A DNA stretch of 64,000 nucleotides from Trichostrongylus colubriformis. Its lineage: Eukaryota > Nematoda > Chromadorea > Rhabditida > Trichostrongylidae. Under the pieces are notes generated by a model that did no database searches, had not been told where the DNA came from, and was given only the letters and a program-made list of their open reading frames with translations. Both the position numbers and the translations under genes were made by a program. The stretch covers positions 5,900,965 through 5,964,964 of the forward strand of contig OZ022257.1 of the NCBI GenBank assembly GCA_963978905.1. The letters are read 5' to 3'. This document shows, in pieces, positions 1 through 10,314 of the stretch. The first letter of the stretch is position 1. Each line of letters opens with the position of its first letter.

Positions 1-95
1 TTTTTATTCAATTATGAAATCAGATAGGTAGCTTTTAAAGCGAGCGGTTGCGTTGCGGCCATGCCACTCAAGGTCCTGTTTCTTTTTTGTTATAG

Positions 96-2763
96 CACAT
101 AGCGGATGAATATGAAAGACTATTGCATGCGTTGGCTGAGGATTCTGGGGACCATGCAAATAATGTGTCTAGACTAATGACACCTGCAGTTGCAACGCGG
201 CTTTTGCCAGGCAGTGTCTATACTTTTTTTAGAATGGTAGGTGAGGTAGCAACAGAAACTAGTATGACAATGAATCTATACAATTTCAAGGTTGAAGACA
301 AATTTTATTTTTGTTATCACTTGAAGGAGGAGCATGGTTTGGATAGCCATTGTTGGGATTCCGCTGAGAATCGTTTTTGCCATACCCCTCAGTGCGCAGA
401 GCGGTGGAGCAGTACGCTGCCACGTTCTTTTCAATCATCAGGCCGAATCCTTCTACGAACAAAAGAATGCGTCTCTACAACCATCAGCATTATGAAATTT
501 TTGGAATTTAATTCGTCTAGTAGACAATTCATTTTTCAGGTGGCGTGAGTTTGCAGACCTTTCGTCACATCTCGACGACCACGTTCTGTTTTTCAACGAT
601 ATTCACATGAGTACGTTGATTTAGATTCTTAATTCAGCAGTCATGGGAAATGGACATGCGCGCGCACTCGTAAAGGCACCAAAAGGAATCGGTTTAGCGC
701 CCCTTTCCGCACATTCGGATTACACCCACGCAATCGCACTGTGCTCAGCGCGCCGGGTGTGAACACTTATGTCAGGATTTCGTACCGCAACAAGCGGCGT
801 GCGACACGGTAAGTGCGAGCTTTGCGCGCCGCTAGAGTTGGGGTATTTTACTTCCCATGGAACTTTGAAATAAGCTCCGGGGAGATCGATAGAGCTTCGA
901 ACGCTGATTATAACTGTGAGAACCAAAATTGCTAAATGGCATTGTGAAGCGAGTTACGAGGGGTCAAAGTTTGCCTGTGACTTGCCTGTGACATCTCAAT
1001 GGCGAGGCGCTTCGTCATCAGGATGACTAGCGCAGATTCAGCAATGGCCTCGCGGCTTAGTGGTAGTGACCCGATTCTGCAGGCGCGGGCTTGCGGGTTC
1101 GCTCTCGCCGGTGCGGCTTTTTTTTTTTGCATTTTGTGTTTCATTGTCAGTAAGTGCTTTTCTTTCACTTCTAAACGTTTCCTGTATGATATTCGCGCGT
1201 AGGGGGTCGAATTACCCCTATGTGCAAATTTCCAGCCGGATCCAGTTTTTGGCCCAACTTCGGAAAATTAGGGGTGGCCGGGGGTTAAGTAGGAGTTTTT
1301 TGAATTTCCTTCCACAAAAAATCCTGCAAGCTGAACAAGATAACCTAAACATACCTATCACACTTGCCCATCACACTAAACGCACGTAACAAGCGCCAAA
1401 TAAGAGCATTTGCTGGGCAAGGGTCAACGACTTCTCCTTTCCTGCATGGGTTGCCAGCCAATAGCCCATCAATTTTTCCGAAATTTGGTCAAATTCTCGA
1501 ATTGGCTGAGAACTTGTCCCATAGGGTAATTTGATCCCCTGAACACGACACACTGGTTTTGCGTGAAAACGTATGGCTCGCTCGCTATGGGCTCCCAAAC
1601 ATACCATGAAATGGTATTACTCTTTTTTTCAGAAAAACCTTCATAACTTCATTCAGGTAATTGTTTGACAGATTCTGAATACAGATTTGAGATCAGCATT
1701 TTAAAGCGCGCACAGTGGTATGTGTCTCATTGCAAATGGCCATTTCGACAAACCGTCTGATGGCAAAGTGCCTCGCCAATGAGGTGTCACAGGCAAACTT
1801 TGACCCCTCGTAACTCGCTTCAGGATGCCATTTGGCAGTTTTGGTTTTCACTGTTATAATCAGCGTTCGAAGCTCTATCGTTCCCCCCGGGTCTCATTTC
1901 AAAGTTCCATGGGAACTAAAATACCTTCCCTAGTGAGAGCGATTACACGACAGTGCTAGGGGCGAAACACGCACAACTGACTTGTGATCGCTTTGGGACC
2001 CAACAACACGGCGCCTCGACGCATCGCTTCGCCTCCCGCGGTGCGAAATTCTGACATAAGAGTACACACCCCAGCGCCCACTGCTTCATGTCGAGGTCTC
2101 GTGTATACTCAGCGACAAACTCGAAATCGCTCGCTCGCGCGAACGATCCCCGAGTATGAACGCTATAAGGGAGGCTTGGATATAAAAAACAAGGGTCGGA
2201 AGTCAGACTGAGTGATTTTCTATTCGAAAGGTATGGTGTTGCGAGAAGCCGGCGCTGGTTTCGAGAAACAAGAAGAACGCATGCATCAGACTTTACTGGA
2301 TTTCGCAAGGTGAATTTTATAGAATTCATGGCAGTGTGATTCACCGTAGTGTGATTCAGCTCGGATTCAGATTCACCGTAGTGTGATTCAGGAATTATGA
2401 GGGGAATGAATTTCTCGGAAGTTCTTTCCAGAAATGTCACCAGCGATGAATATGATCAAGCTAGGATTTGCCGACAAGTGGGAATCCCCATGTATGACGC
2501 TATAGCCCATTACAGTAAAGGAGAATACGATGATTGTGCCAGAGCTATGCTACCGATACGTGACAAAATATATACGATTGGTGGAAGTAACGCACAGGTA
2601 CGCTGTCACCAAAGAGTGTTCCGTTGAGTCGAACTATAACCGAACGGGCTTCTTTATTATCTGGTAAAATTTATTTTAGGAAGGAGTACGAATTAGTGCT
2701 CGAAAAATCCTGGATCAGTACACGCCGTTAGTTTCGGGAGGTAGACCAGGACACTCGAATTGA
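96..2763 (+). CDS. TTC38-like TPR-family protein, C-terminal exons, partial and possibly broken
   Basis: Two exons resemble the C-terminal part of tetratricopeptide repeat protein 38 (TTC38). The first starts after a TATAG acceptor at 96 and reads HIADEYERLLHALAEDSG; its donor (near 165, or a stronger GTAGGT near 237) is not settled. The second (2432-2597, acceptor TTTCCAG, donor GTACGC) reads QARICRQVGIPMYDAI, then a TPR-like AHYSKGEYDDCARAMLPIRD and the family signature IGGSNAQ, which in TTC38 precedes the conserved RDVF. A possible third exon (2680-2763) reads ARKILDQYTPLVSGG and then runs into a repeat that supplies the TGA. The RDVF exon is not seen, and the intron of 82 bases is too short to hide it. 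The gene may be a truncated paralogue or an assembly-edge fragment. Family knowledge: TTC38 is a soluble protein of unclear function. Family identity is fairly good; the gene structure is uncertain. Confidence 0.5.
755..2071. mobile_element. MULE-like element with long internal inverted repeat (family A, long copy)
   Basis: The ends match the 240 bp family A elements: GGGTGTGAAC...TTATGTCAGGATT at 755 and its inverse ending ACACACCC at 2071. Flanking 9-mers (746-754 CAGCGCGCC, 2072-2080 CAGCGCCCA) look like a decayed 9-bp target duplication. Inside are inverted arms of about 170-180 bp (843-1020 against 1756-1923, roughly 85-90 per cent identical by eye). The 0.7 kb between the arms contains no recognisable transposase. 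It lies in an intron, or between exons, of the TTC38-like gene. Confidence 0.6.
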
Positions 2764-2865
2764 GTAGGGCGCTGGAGCCTGTGATGTCCATGTTCTTTCG
2801 CACGCGGCCAACCCACTGCAAACGGCGAGGTACTTGTCCGCAGTAGTATGGGTCACGGTCCGGAT
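2741..2865. mobile_element. Family B MITE, left end only
   Basis: Starts with the family B terminus (GACCAGGACACTCGAATTG), also found at 21379, 35294, 39644 and 60418. No matching right terminus is seen. It begins within the last open exon of the TTC38-like gene and provides its in-frame TGA at 2761-2763. Confidence 0.5.
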
Positions 2866-3119
2866 CTCTCATATGCAGACACCGGCTGTGCGTTTACTTT
2901 GACTTCAAAGGTATCGGGCGGAGATAGGAAGGAAAAGTATTTTAAACGCTGACCTCTGTAAACGAACATTCGGACCCAGAAAATATAATGTGTAGCGGAG
3001 AACGCGCTGAATAACGCGTCTTTGAGGCACGATTGCGTTTGTAGCGCGCTTCATCTCGTACTTCACGCGTCACCTTGAACTTAGACGTCGGCTCGTCCGC
3101 ACGCTTCAGACGAGCCGAC

Positions 3120-3660
3120 GCCACCGTCATTTGATGTCGCGTAGGGCGAAATCGATTCATTCGTGATGATTCTAGACATGTGAAACAGCACACAGCTGCG
3201 AACAAGTGGAACCATGTAGGCGAGAATGAGTGGAAGAGTCAGAAAAGTGTGATTGAAAAGTGTGAGTGAAAAACAATGAAAAAAACTAATTCATTTACAC
3301 TTGGCGTCCTTGTAGGGCGTCGTGTGCAAAAAAAACGAACTGCAGACAACCATATCCCGGGTGTGTACTATTATGTCAGGATTTAGTACGACGACGAGCG
3401 GCGTGCGACGCAGTGTGTGCGAGCTATGCATGTTGCGGTAGTTGAGTCTTAGAACGATTATGCTAATGCTAGAGGCGTGATACGCAGTTGACTTGTAATC
3501 GCTTCAGGACCCAACAACGGGGCGCCAGCGGCTCATTCGCATTGCTTCGCTTGCGACGTGCCGCGGTGCGAAATCCTGACACAATGGTACACATCTACGT
3601 AACCCATACCGTAAGCTAAAATTGTCCCCTACCAGTGTCTTCACAGGATATGTTGTTCAT
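3120..3660. repeat. Dispersed repeat, copy 1 (carries a family A MITE)
   Basis: Shares ordered blocks with 9720-10010: TTCATTCGTGATGATTCTAG, the GTGATTG...AATTCA block near 3250-3300, the CGTGTGTGC-like block near 3317, and CCCATACCGT followed by AAAATTG. A family A MITE (3359-3594) splits this copy and is absent from the other. No ORF is supported. Confidence 0.5.
3359..3594. mobile_element. Family A MITE (MULE-like), about 236 bp
   Basis: Terminal inverted repeat GGGTGTGTACTATTATGTCA at the left and its inverse ending TGGTACACATC at the right. The inner GCGGCGTGCGACGC block is shared with the copy at 15806-16045. No coding capacity. A clean target duplication is not visible here. Confidence 0.6.
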
Positions 3661-5230
3661 ATCGGAGAGACGAAGACAAAGGAGGAGACCAGCGCCTGTG
3701 TCAACTGCGTCATTGAACTTGAGAAGCGCATTTGCAATCAATAAGTATGACTTTTATGGGCTGTCCGATGGGCAGAAATAGCCAGCCATCCATATGAACA
3801 AATTCATAAACAGAAGTGGAGTTGCGACTTTCAAAAAGGATAGTTATTGATCGATTTTCAGCGCGATGTTTTCTCTCAGACATTGATCCATGCATGCATG
3901 AAGGCGAACGACAAGGAAATCAATGAATCATTTCAGTAAGGACACTTTTTTGCACTAATTCCTATCGGCTTACCATATTATGATTTTCAGGAAAGTCCTT
4001 GATGAAAGAAACGCCATGAAGAAGAAGTCGAAAATTAGTGAACGATTGGCATATAGGTACAGACAATTGCACCCAATATGAATACTTGCTAGAATTTCTG
4101 TTTGTGGCTTCTTTTGTTTGTTTTTTTGGAGCGATCCACAACTTGTCTTATTTGGATACGATTAAAGTTATCGAAAATACACTTCTCTAACATTTTATAA
4201 TCGCAAATGGCATGCCTGCCAAGCATTTCCACTTAACGAATGGGTCCCTGCACGGAAAAGGATTTTTCGGTTCAATTCAAGGCGCTGGTAGTAACGTTGA
4301 TGTCTGCTGTCACTGAAAAATGCAAGCAGGTCTCAAAGCTTTGACAATTATGGCTTACGAAAAACAATCCAAAATCTGAAAAAAAAGAAACATTATCTTG
4401 TTACTGGTTTTGTTCTGAACCACCCCATATCCATGTGAAGCTCAAAATCACCTTGTATTTGAAAGTAATCAGAGTGCACATTGCCCATTGTTGAGTCATT
4501 TCACCCTCACTCGTATGTCCCCAAATCTTTCTTAATGTTTTTATTATGGCTGTGTCAGACCTCAATTTGATTCTGTATGTAACAGAGAGGTATGTTTCCA
4601 AACACAAGAAGAGGCTCAAGCGCTATTGTGCCATCTCTAACCCAGTATTAAAGGGTCTGAGACATTAGGATAGAAAACTCGCGTCGTGGCGCGCGACGCG
4701 ATGGGGTATGCGAGCTAGGGGCGTCATATGTACTTGAGTTCCAAAGCGATTAACGCGGGTCACACTCTACACGCAGCTATGCGAATTTTCCGTTTTAATA
4801 ACACACACACGGTACGAACTTGTAAAGTCTGGTGACACCACGTTCCAACATGTCACAAGCGCTTCATCCTTCATCATTTTCACGTTGTGGTTGTTTTTTG
4901 AAACTGTGTTGTGCTGTTCAATTCTTGCTGTTGTTGTTGCCGATACTTCGATAGAGAGGGGGGGGGGTCAAATAATCGATTTCGGTGCTATAGCAATAAA
5001 GGGGCATCTCGTAAAAAACTGCACATAAGTTTTAAGTTTTTCATAAGTTTTCTGATTCTACAATTACTTGTTAATTTCTAATTTTTCTGCCTATTGTGCA
5101 GTACACATCCAATGCCCTTCGTGGATTCGTCTATTTTCCAATTCCCCAATTCCCGTGAATGATATGTACCTGGTTCCTTCTATAATTTTTTGCGACGCTA
5201 AGTAAGAACACGACCATTTTTTCAATGTAA
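3661..5230. other. Non-coding stretch
   Basis: No exon chain could be supported on either strand. A degenerate family A fragment lies at about 4680-4765 (GCGCGACGCGATGGGGTATG). A G-tract and GGTGCTATAGCAATAAAGGG at 4955-5015 match the left end of the inverted-repeat element at 43713. Otherwise AT-rich unique-looking sequence. Confidence 0.4.
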
Positions 5231-5546
5231 GGCCGCGGTCATTTTCTGCACTGACGACGACACCGCCAGTGTCGGCGTCAAACAAAACCGTTCTCTTGCC
5301 GCTAACACAGCGTCAATCAGATAACGCGCTCCGTTTGCAAAACACTCGACCCAACTACATTACAGTATAATGATCGTGGCGAGAGCCCAAGAATTCGAAT
5401 TCGAATTCGTGGCTCTCGCTACGGTCATCCTACTGTGGTGTGATTGGGTAAAGGATTTTGCGAACGGAGCGCGCCATCAGAGAGCCGCCGTGATCGGCGG
5501 GAGCTACATGATTTGACGCCGTTGGTGCGCAAAGTAGACTACGGCC
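5231..5546. mobile_element. Palindromic family C (PIF/Harbinger-like) MITE, 316 bp
   Basis: Begins GGCCGCGGTC after TAA and ends ACTACGGCC before TGA, a decayed 3-bp target duplication. The centre is a near-perfect palindrome with (GAATTC)-rich core at about 5390-5410 flanked by GTGGCGAGAGCC / GGCTCTCGCTAC. It shares internal blocks (GCGAACGGAGCGCG) with the element at 19875-20166. Confidence 0.55.
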
Positions 5547-6040
5547 TGAAGAAAGCACTTCGGTCACACGACGGTATGGACTCCCTACTTCCTCGGCTTC
5601 TCCTGTGTCATGAAAAATTGAAGTACGGTGGAATATAAGATATTATGCCGTCAGTGCTAGATGAGGAGGACAGCAGGATGGCCGTGACTTCAACACCCGC
5701 CACCGACGTCAAGTTCAAGGGAAACGGGACGGCCTTCGCATCGGTGTTCGCGTGATTCGAGCACTGGGCACTGCATGGGCATGTGGTGGGCACTTGATCG
5801 GAATTCTTTTCTACAAATCCAGATAGACTAAATACGTTCACGATTGCTCACCTCTGCGACGTGGAACGGAAGGAAAGAACCCGATCAAGTGCGCAAAAAT
5901 TTGACAAATTGCCACACACCCGAGTGTAAGTCAGGGTAGAGCCGGGTGTCGAAGTAATTCCAAAGACACGACCTTTTCCCTGGATACGCGTGCTCTCAAC
6001 ATATGAACTCTGTCAAGGAATTCTCGACCGAACTCTCTCC

Positions 6041-6114
6041 CTATATAAGCAGAGGAAAGCAGAACAACTAATGCGCAGTTTGCGCGCGAATTTCAAATCG
6101 AGTTCGGAATACAC
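6041..6114 (+). promoter_or_regulatory. Candidate TATA box followed by a possible short first exon
   Basis: CTATATAAGC at 6041-6050 is followed 21 bases later by an ATG at 6071 opening a 44-base reading frame (MRSLRANFKSSSEY) that ends at a good donor GTAAGC at 6115. No downstream exon could be joined, so this may be chance. The arrangement is listed because TATA box, start and donor occur in the right order and spacing. Confidence 0.25.
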
Positions 6115-6579
6115 GTAAGCCCTCGTCACATGATTAGATTTTTCAGTGGCCGGTGACTACTATAGTGGTGCACGTTTCTAAAATTTTGCGGGATAGCAGT
6201 TCTTTTTTTTTCGAGTGCTCCAATCCCTAAGTTGTGCATCTTCAACACGCCACGAATAATCCGAATTTATTCGCAAACACATATCTGTGTGAGATTCAAG
6301 GTCTGTTTCCGTGATAGGTCAAAGTATGTGTTGCAGCTGTGCTGCGTCCTTATTTCTTTGAAAAATTGGTGCTTTGTGTGTTTCCTTTCTGGAATGGTTT
6401 TCTCTATTTTACTGAAGCTGCGAAATTAGCGGAGATGGCAGAAAGGATAAAGATACTCTCATTAAAGTGATCGTGGAATCACTGTGAAATTGTTAGCTAA
6501 ATGCCCTTTTTCCGCTCATTCCACACATTTCACAAGCTCCTTCAAATTCCATTTTTAGCTAATGCCGCGTAACAGGACG

Positions 6580-7285
6580 GATTTGGAAGGCCGGAAATCT
6601 TGTTCCCACCGTCCTGCTTAAAGGACGCATATGCGCCCTTTAGGCCGCTTCCATACTTTGCGCACCGACGCCGTCACGCGCGTGCCTGCGTCACGCGCGT
6701 GCCTGCGTCACGCGCGTGCCGGCGTCACGCGCGTGACGGCGTCCATAGATAATGCGGTCCCAATCACACTACAGTATGGTGTTGTGGCCGATTCGAATCT
6801 TGGCGCTGTGCCAATAAGGTGATCGTGGCCGCTTCGTGTATTGATCGTGGCCGCTTCGTGTATTGGCACAGCGCCAAGATTCGAATCGGCCACAACACCA
6901 TACTGTAGTGTGATTGGGACCGCATTATCTATGGACGCAGGCACGCGCGTGACGCAGGCACGCGCGTGACGGCGTCGGTGCGCAAAGTATGGAAGCGGCC
7001 TTAAAGATCTTGCCACCAGCACGGTCCTTTGAACACGGTGGAAGTTGGGATGGTCGAAGACGAGACATATGTTTTGGTTGATGCTTTCCCATGTAGGAGC
7101 AGGGAATATGAATTTAAGCCTAAGCCTAGAGAGGGAAGGGGCTTCGACGTCGGTGAGAAACATCTGCCTCATCTTCGACAACCCCAACTTCCACCATGTT
7201 TAAAGGACCGTGCTGGTGGCAAGATCTTTAAAGGACGCGTCTACGTCCTTTGAACAGGGTTACGGTGGGAACAAATCACGGCCTG
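6580..7285. mobile_element. Large foldback element interrupted by a nested MITE
   Basis: Outer arms: the left side carries TTGTTCCCACCGT and AAAGGACGCATATGCG at about 6598-6640; the right side carries the inverse (AAAGGACGCG...ACGGTGGGAACAA, 7233-7274). Inner arms AAGATCTTGCCACCAGCACG (7004) and its inverse (to 7233) are nearly perfect over about 60 bp. The left arm is split by the 6643-7000 MITE. No coding sequence is supported. Confidence 0.55.
6643..7000. mobile_element. Palindromic PIF/Harbinger-type MITE with TTA duplication, 358 bp
   Basis: GGCCGCTTCCATACTTTGCG at 6643 and its exact inverse ending at 7000 are flanked on both sides by TTA (6640-6642, 7001-7003), the 3-bp duplication typical of PIF/Harbinger. 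The arms are near-perfect inverted repeats through most of their length (TTCGAATCTTGGCGCTGTGCC and inverse around the centre). A 16-17 bp unit, GTCACGCGCGTGCCTGC, is tandemly repeated in each arm, three times on the left and twice on the right. Confidence 0.75.
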
Positions 7286-8035
7286 CAGAATCCGACTTGT
7301 TGCCGCGTAGGCAATGTTCATAGAGGAGCAATTTGCGCTTCCGTCATAATGCAGAATCTGCAGAGAATGAGGCTACGTATAGATCGAGAGAATCGCGAAA
7401 TTAGCGTTTTTATGGAAATTAGGGGATTGGAAATATGCGATCTTTGAGCTCCGAAAAGAGAATTACATGAATGGATTCCACCGTTCCATATTTTCAGAAA
7501 AACGCAGATTCCTTATTTTGACAAAAGTGCATTGTCCACACTTCTTCCAATCGATACATCAAATTCCCGCAGATTTTTGCGTTTTTGCTGAAAAGGTGGA
7601 AGACCGAAGTGGAATCTGTGTTTTAAAAGCTAAAGATGGTTCCTTCCGCCACTTCCGCAAAAACGCAGGTTCCGCATTTTCACAAAAATGCTGATCTCTT
7701 CGCTAACAAATCTTTTTCTCTTCGGTCTTCTAGAGCTGCCGAAATCAAGAAATCGATTATCGTCGTCCTCTGATCTATTTCCGTTTCCACAAATCCACCA
7801 ATTTTACACCACTCCGATCGATACTTATTTCCCATTCCCACCGAATTCACTTACTTCACAACTGTGATCTGGTGTCCTTATATCTCTGACCATGATTATT
7901 TGTTGCATTTCAATTCAAGAAAACCATTAAAAGTGAAAAGCTGCAGGAACCTTTCCTTACGTGCAACGAAATTAGCGGGCAACTTGTGCCCGACAACTCA
8001 AAACGCCCGCGCTTTGCTTGCATTCTGAAAGAAAA
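7286..8035. other. Non-coding stretch upstream of the small basic-protein gene
   Basis: Contains imperfect inverted and direct copies of an AAAAACGCAGRTTCC block (7498, 7577 inverted, 7660). No exon pair or RNA gene could be supported. Confidence 0.4.
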
Positions 8036-8340
8036 ATGGTTAGACGAAAGATTATCAGAAAGTTCAAGCGGGGTAAGTTTAAATTGTTTCGCAAGATAGC
8101 ATAAATAGAAATCGAACTAACATTACGTTCACTTGAATTCAGGAAAGGAACAGAGAGAACACCGAAAGGAGTCTAAAAAACATGAAAAAACGGGCGATAC
8201 TGCACATTCCGAAGGTAATTTGACTTCATCGTGAATTAAATTCTTGAGTGACATGGGTTTTTTAGGATCAAGTGATGACGAGCAAAATTGTGTAATGAGT
8301 AACGTTGGCTCACTAACAGCTCCAGTAAACACACCTACAG
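8036..8340 (+). CDS. Small basic, probably nuclear protein, first three exons (partial)
   Basis: ATG at 8036 opens exon 8036-8072; exons 8143-8214 and 8266-8340 follow, each bounded by nematode-type sites (GTAAGT/TTCAG, GTAATT/TTTTAG, donor GTTTAA) and all in consistent phase 1. The joined 61 codons read MVRRKIIRKFKRGKEQREHR, then a Lys-rich stretch, then GSSDDEQNCVMSNV and a Pro/Thr-rich end. The start is very basic, followed by an acidic serine patch as in many chromatin or nucleolar proteins. I do not recognise it. The next exon is unproven. It could be the 5' part of the gene at 10315-13773 (same strand, similar composition), but the phase does not match directly, so at least one more exon would be needed. 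Confidence 0.55.
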
Positions 8341-8504
8341 GTTTAAAATATAATAAACAAACATAACTCTCAATGATTTTTACTATTCCATTCAATAACT
8401 GGATCTCAATACTTTGAGGCTACATATCACATCAAGTTTCATTGAAGGTTCTGTCACATCAAAGTCCAATTCCTTTGGGCGCTTGCATTTTCTGAGAGAA
8501 TCTC

Positions 8505-8672
8505 CTGCCGTGTTCAAACTTCGCGGTGTCGGCGACAGGGCGTGCCTGCGTGTCTCTGCGTCTCCGCCTGTGCGACGCTGTTGTTTGCGTCGCCTTCACA
8601 TCTCCCCCGTGCCACTCAGCCTCGACGCTTGTGAACGCCACCCCCTGCCGCCGCAGAGTATAAATGCGGCCT
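8505..8672. mobile_element. Family C MITE (GC-rich, PIF/Harbinger-like)
   Basis: GTTCAAACTTCGCGGTGTCG at the left and an inverse-type end GAGTATAAATGCGGCC at the right. The interior CTGCGTCTCCGCC...CCCCCGTGCCACTC block is shared with 31215-31390, 36468-36640 and 61587-61760. No coding capacity. Confidence 0.6.
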
Positions 8673-9719
8673 ACCGTTTCGATCCACTGCTATGGATGTG
8701 TGAACCCAGACTACTGACAGGCTTGTTTTAACCTGGTACGTTCAAACGACCGGAGAGGGTCTCTGGCTTAGTCCCTTGTCCCATTTTCCGTGCAGACGTG
8801 CCGTGTTGTGCGGCATTTCACAATTTGGACGACGTCCCCTCATAACCCGGTGTACACCTTTGGAACGCGTTCGCCTTCGCAATTTAGCGATTCTGTGATT
8901 ATACGATGGCTCGTAGCTCTTCACGCGGAGTCGCAGCGATGCAGGATCTCAAGATCGCAGTATCAAGTGCGAAAGTGCCAAATAAAATGAAAAATCAAAA
9001 TAATGAAGTCTGAAGGCGGTCTCACGTCAAAAATTCGTACCGCGGTATGATAAGTGAACAAACTAGGGGCCAGTCGGACTTAAAGTGATCACTTTATCTG
9101 GGCGCCAGTCACTACAATCATTTTAGGTCGCAGCTGGGTGTGACATCACAGCTCGCATGTTCCCGCCGCACCGCGCATTCTGCGGTGCAAATTCCTGACG
9201 TAAGGATACACACTCCTCCCATTCTGACTTCCTTACACTCGAGCCTGCTACATTTACCATAAGCGATATTGATTTTACGCGTACAACGCACTGCAAACCA
9301 TTAGGGGGATGCGAAATCTGAAAGATATTGTGCATGGTGAGGATGAGGCCTGTCTGCATTAATCGGCTGACATTGATATTAATTTCTTCGATATCAACTA
9401 TTATTCCAGTATAAAGGACCGTAGTGCTTTTATAGATGCAGACACGCCCTTATTTTCATGAGCATACCGATGACGGAAAGTTGCGTGCTACTTCTTCCGT
9501 AGCAAACTTTGGCCACGCCCATCATGACTTTGACCAACGTCCACCTTAAAAGAACCGGAAGGGGTCCGAGGAAAGCTGAAAATGCAAAGAAATGATCATT
9601 TTGTAACGAACAATCAAGGTCAGAAGCGATAAACGCTGGAAGAACCTGGATTCAAGCGCGCGCCGTGTGTTATGTATTCGCATCACACTTGCATCAACAC
9701 ACCGACTTTCCGAGTTGTC
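8673..9719. other. Non-coding stretch with a degenerate family A MITE
   Basis: A decayed family A element spans roughly 9015-9215: left CTCACGTCAAAAATTCGTAC, right GCAAATTCCTGACGTAAGGA. A block at 9376-9440 (TATTAATTTCTTCGATATCA) recurs at about 10130-10200. No gene is supported. Confidence 0.4.
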
Positions 9720-10010
9720 CGCTGCAGAGATGTCCTTTGTTGTCTCGTAGAGTGTATTTCATTCATTGGTGATGATGTGAAATAAGTGGCAGCTCCCAGC
9801 AACAAACAAGTAAAACAATTAAGTGAAGAATAAGCGAAGGCGTAAGAAAAAATGTGATTGCAACTAAAACTTAATTCACTTTCGATGCCTTAGCAAGGAG
9901 CCGTGTGTGCATTACGGCAACTATAAGTTAGCGTTCTCCCATACCGTGAATCAAAATTGCTTTGCTCCCGGTGTCTTTAATAAGGACCTTACTTTTGATG
10001 GGTTTTTTAT
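9720..10010. repeat. Dispersed repeat, copy 2 (empty of MITE)
   Basis: Aligns in order with 3120-3660 but lacks the family A MITE found there, so it resembles the empty site: GTGTGTGC, then CCCATACCGTGAATCAAAAT without interruption. Confidence 0.45.
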
Positions 10011-10314
10011 TCATAGAAGTTGACTGTGTGCATCATCATAGATGAATTTATACTATCTAGGATATGGATCTAAGACCCACTATACGAACAGCGGAGTTTT
10101 CTGAATTCGCTTTCAATATTCACTATCAATATTCCAATCATTAATATTAATTTTTTTCAATATCATATAAAGAACCTTTGTACTTTTATAGATATTCATC
10201 ATTTAGAAGCACTCCAATCTCTGCCATACTTACTTGATCAAAGTTTCGGCGGCATTTGTAATTTAACGGACGCTTTAAGCAAATATGCAGATATTTGTAC
10301 GTCAATTTTTATAG

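Noticed and set aside
5390..5410. GAATTC-rich palindrome as a regulatory or origin sequence
   Set aside because: It is the centre of a palindromic MITE and needs no separate function.
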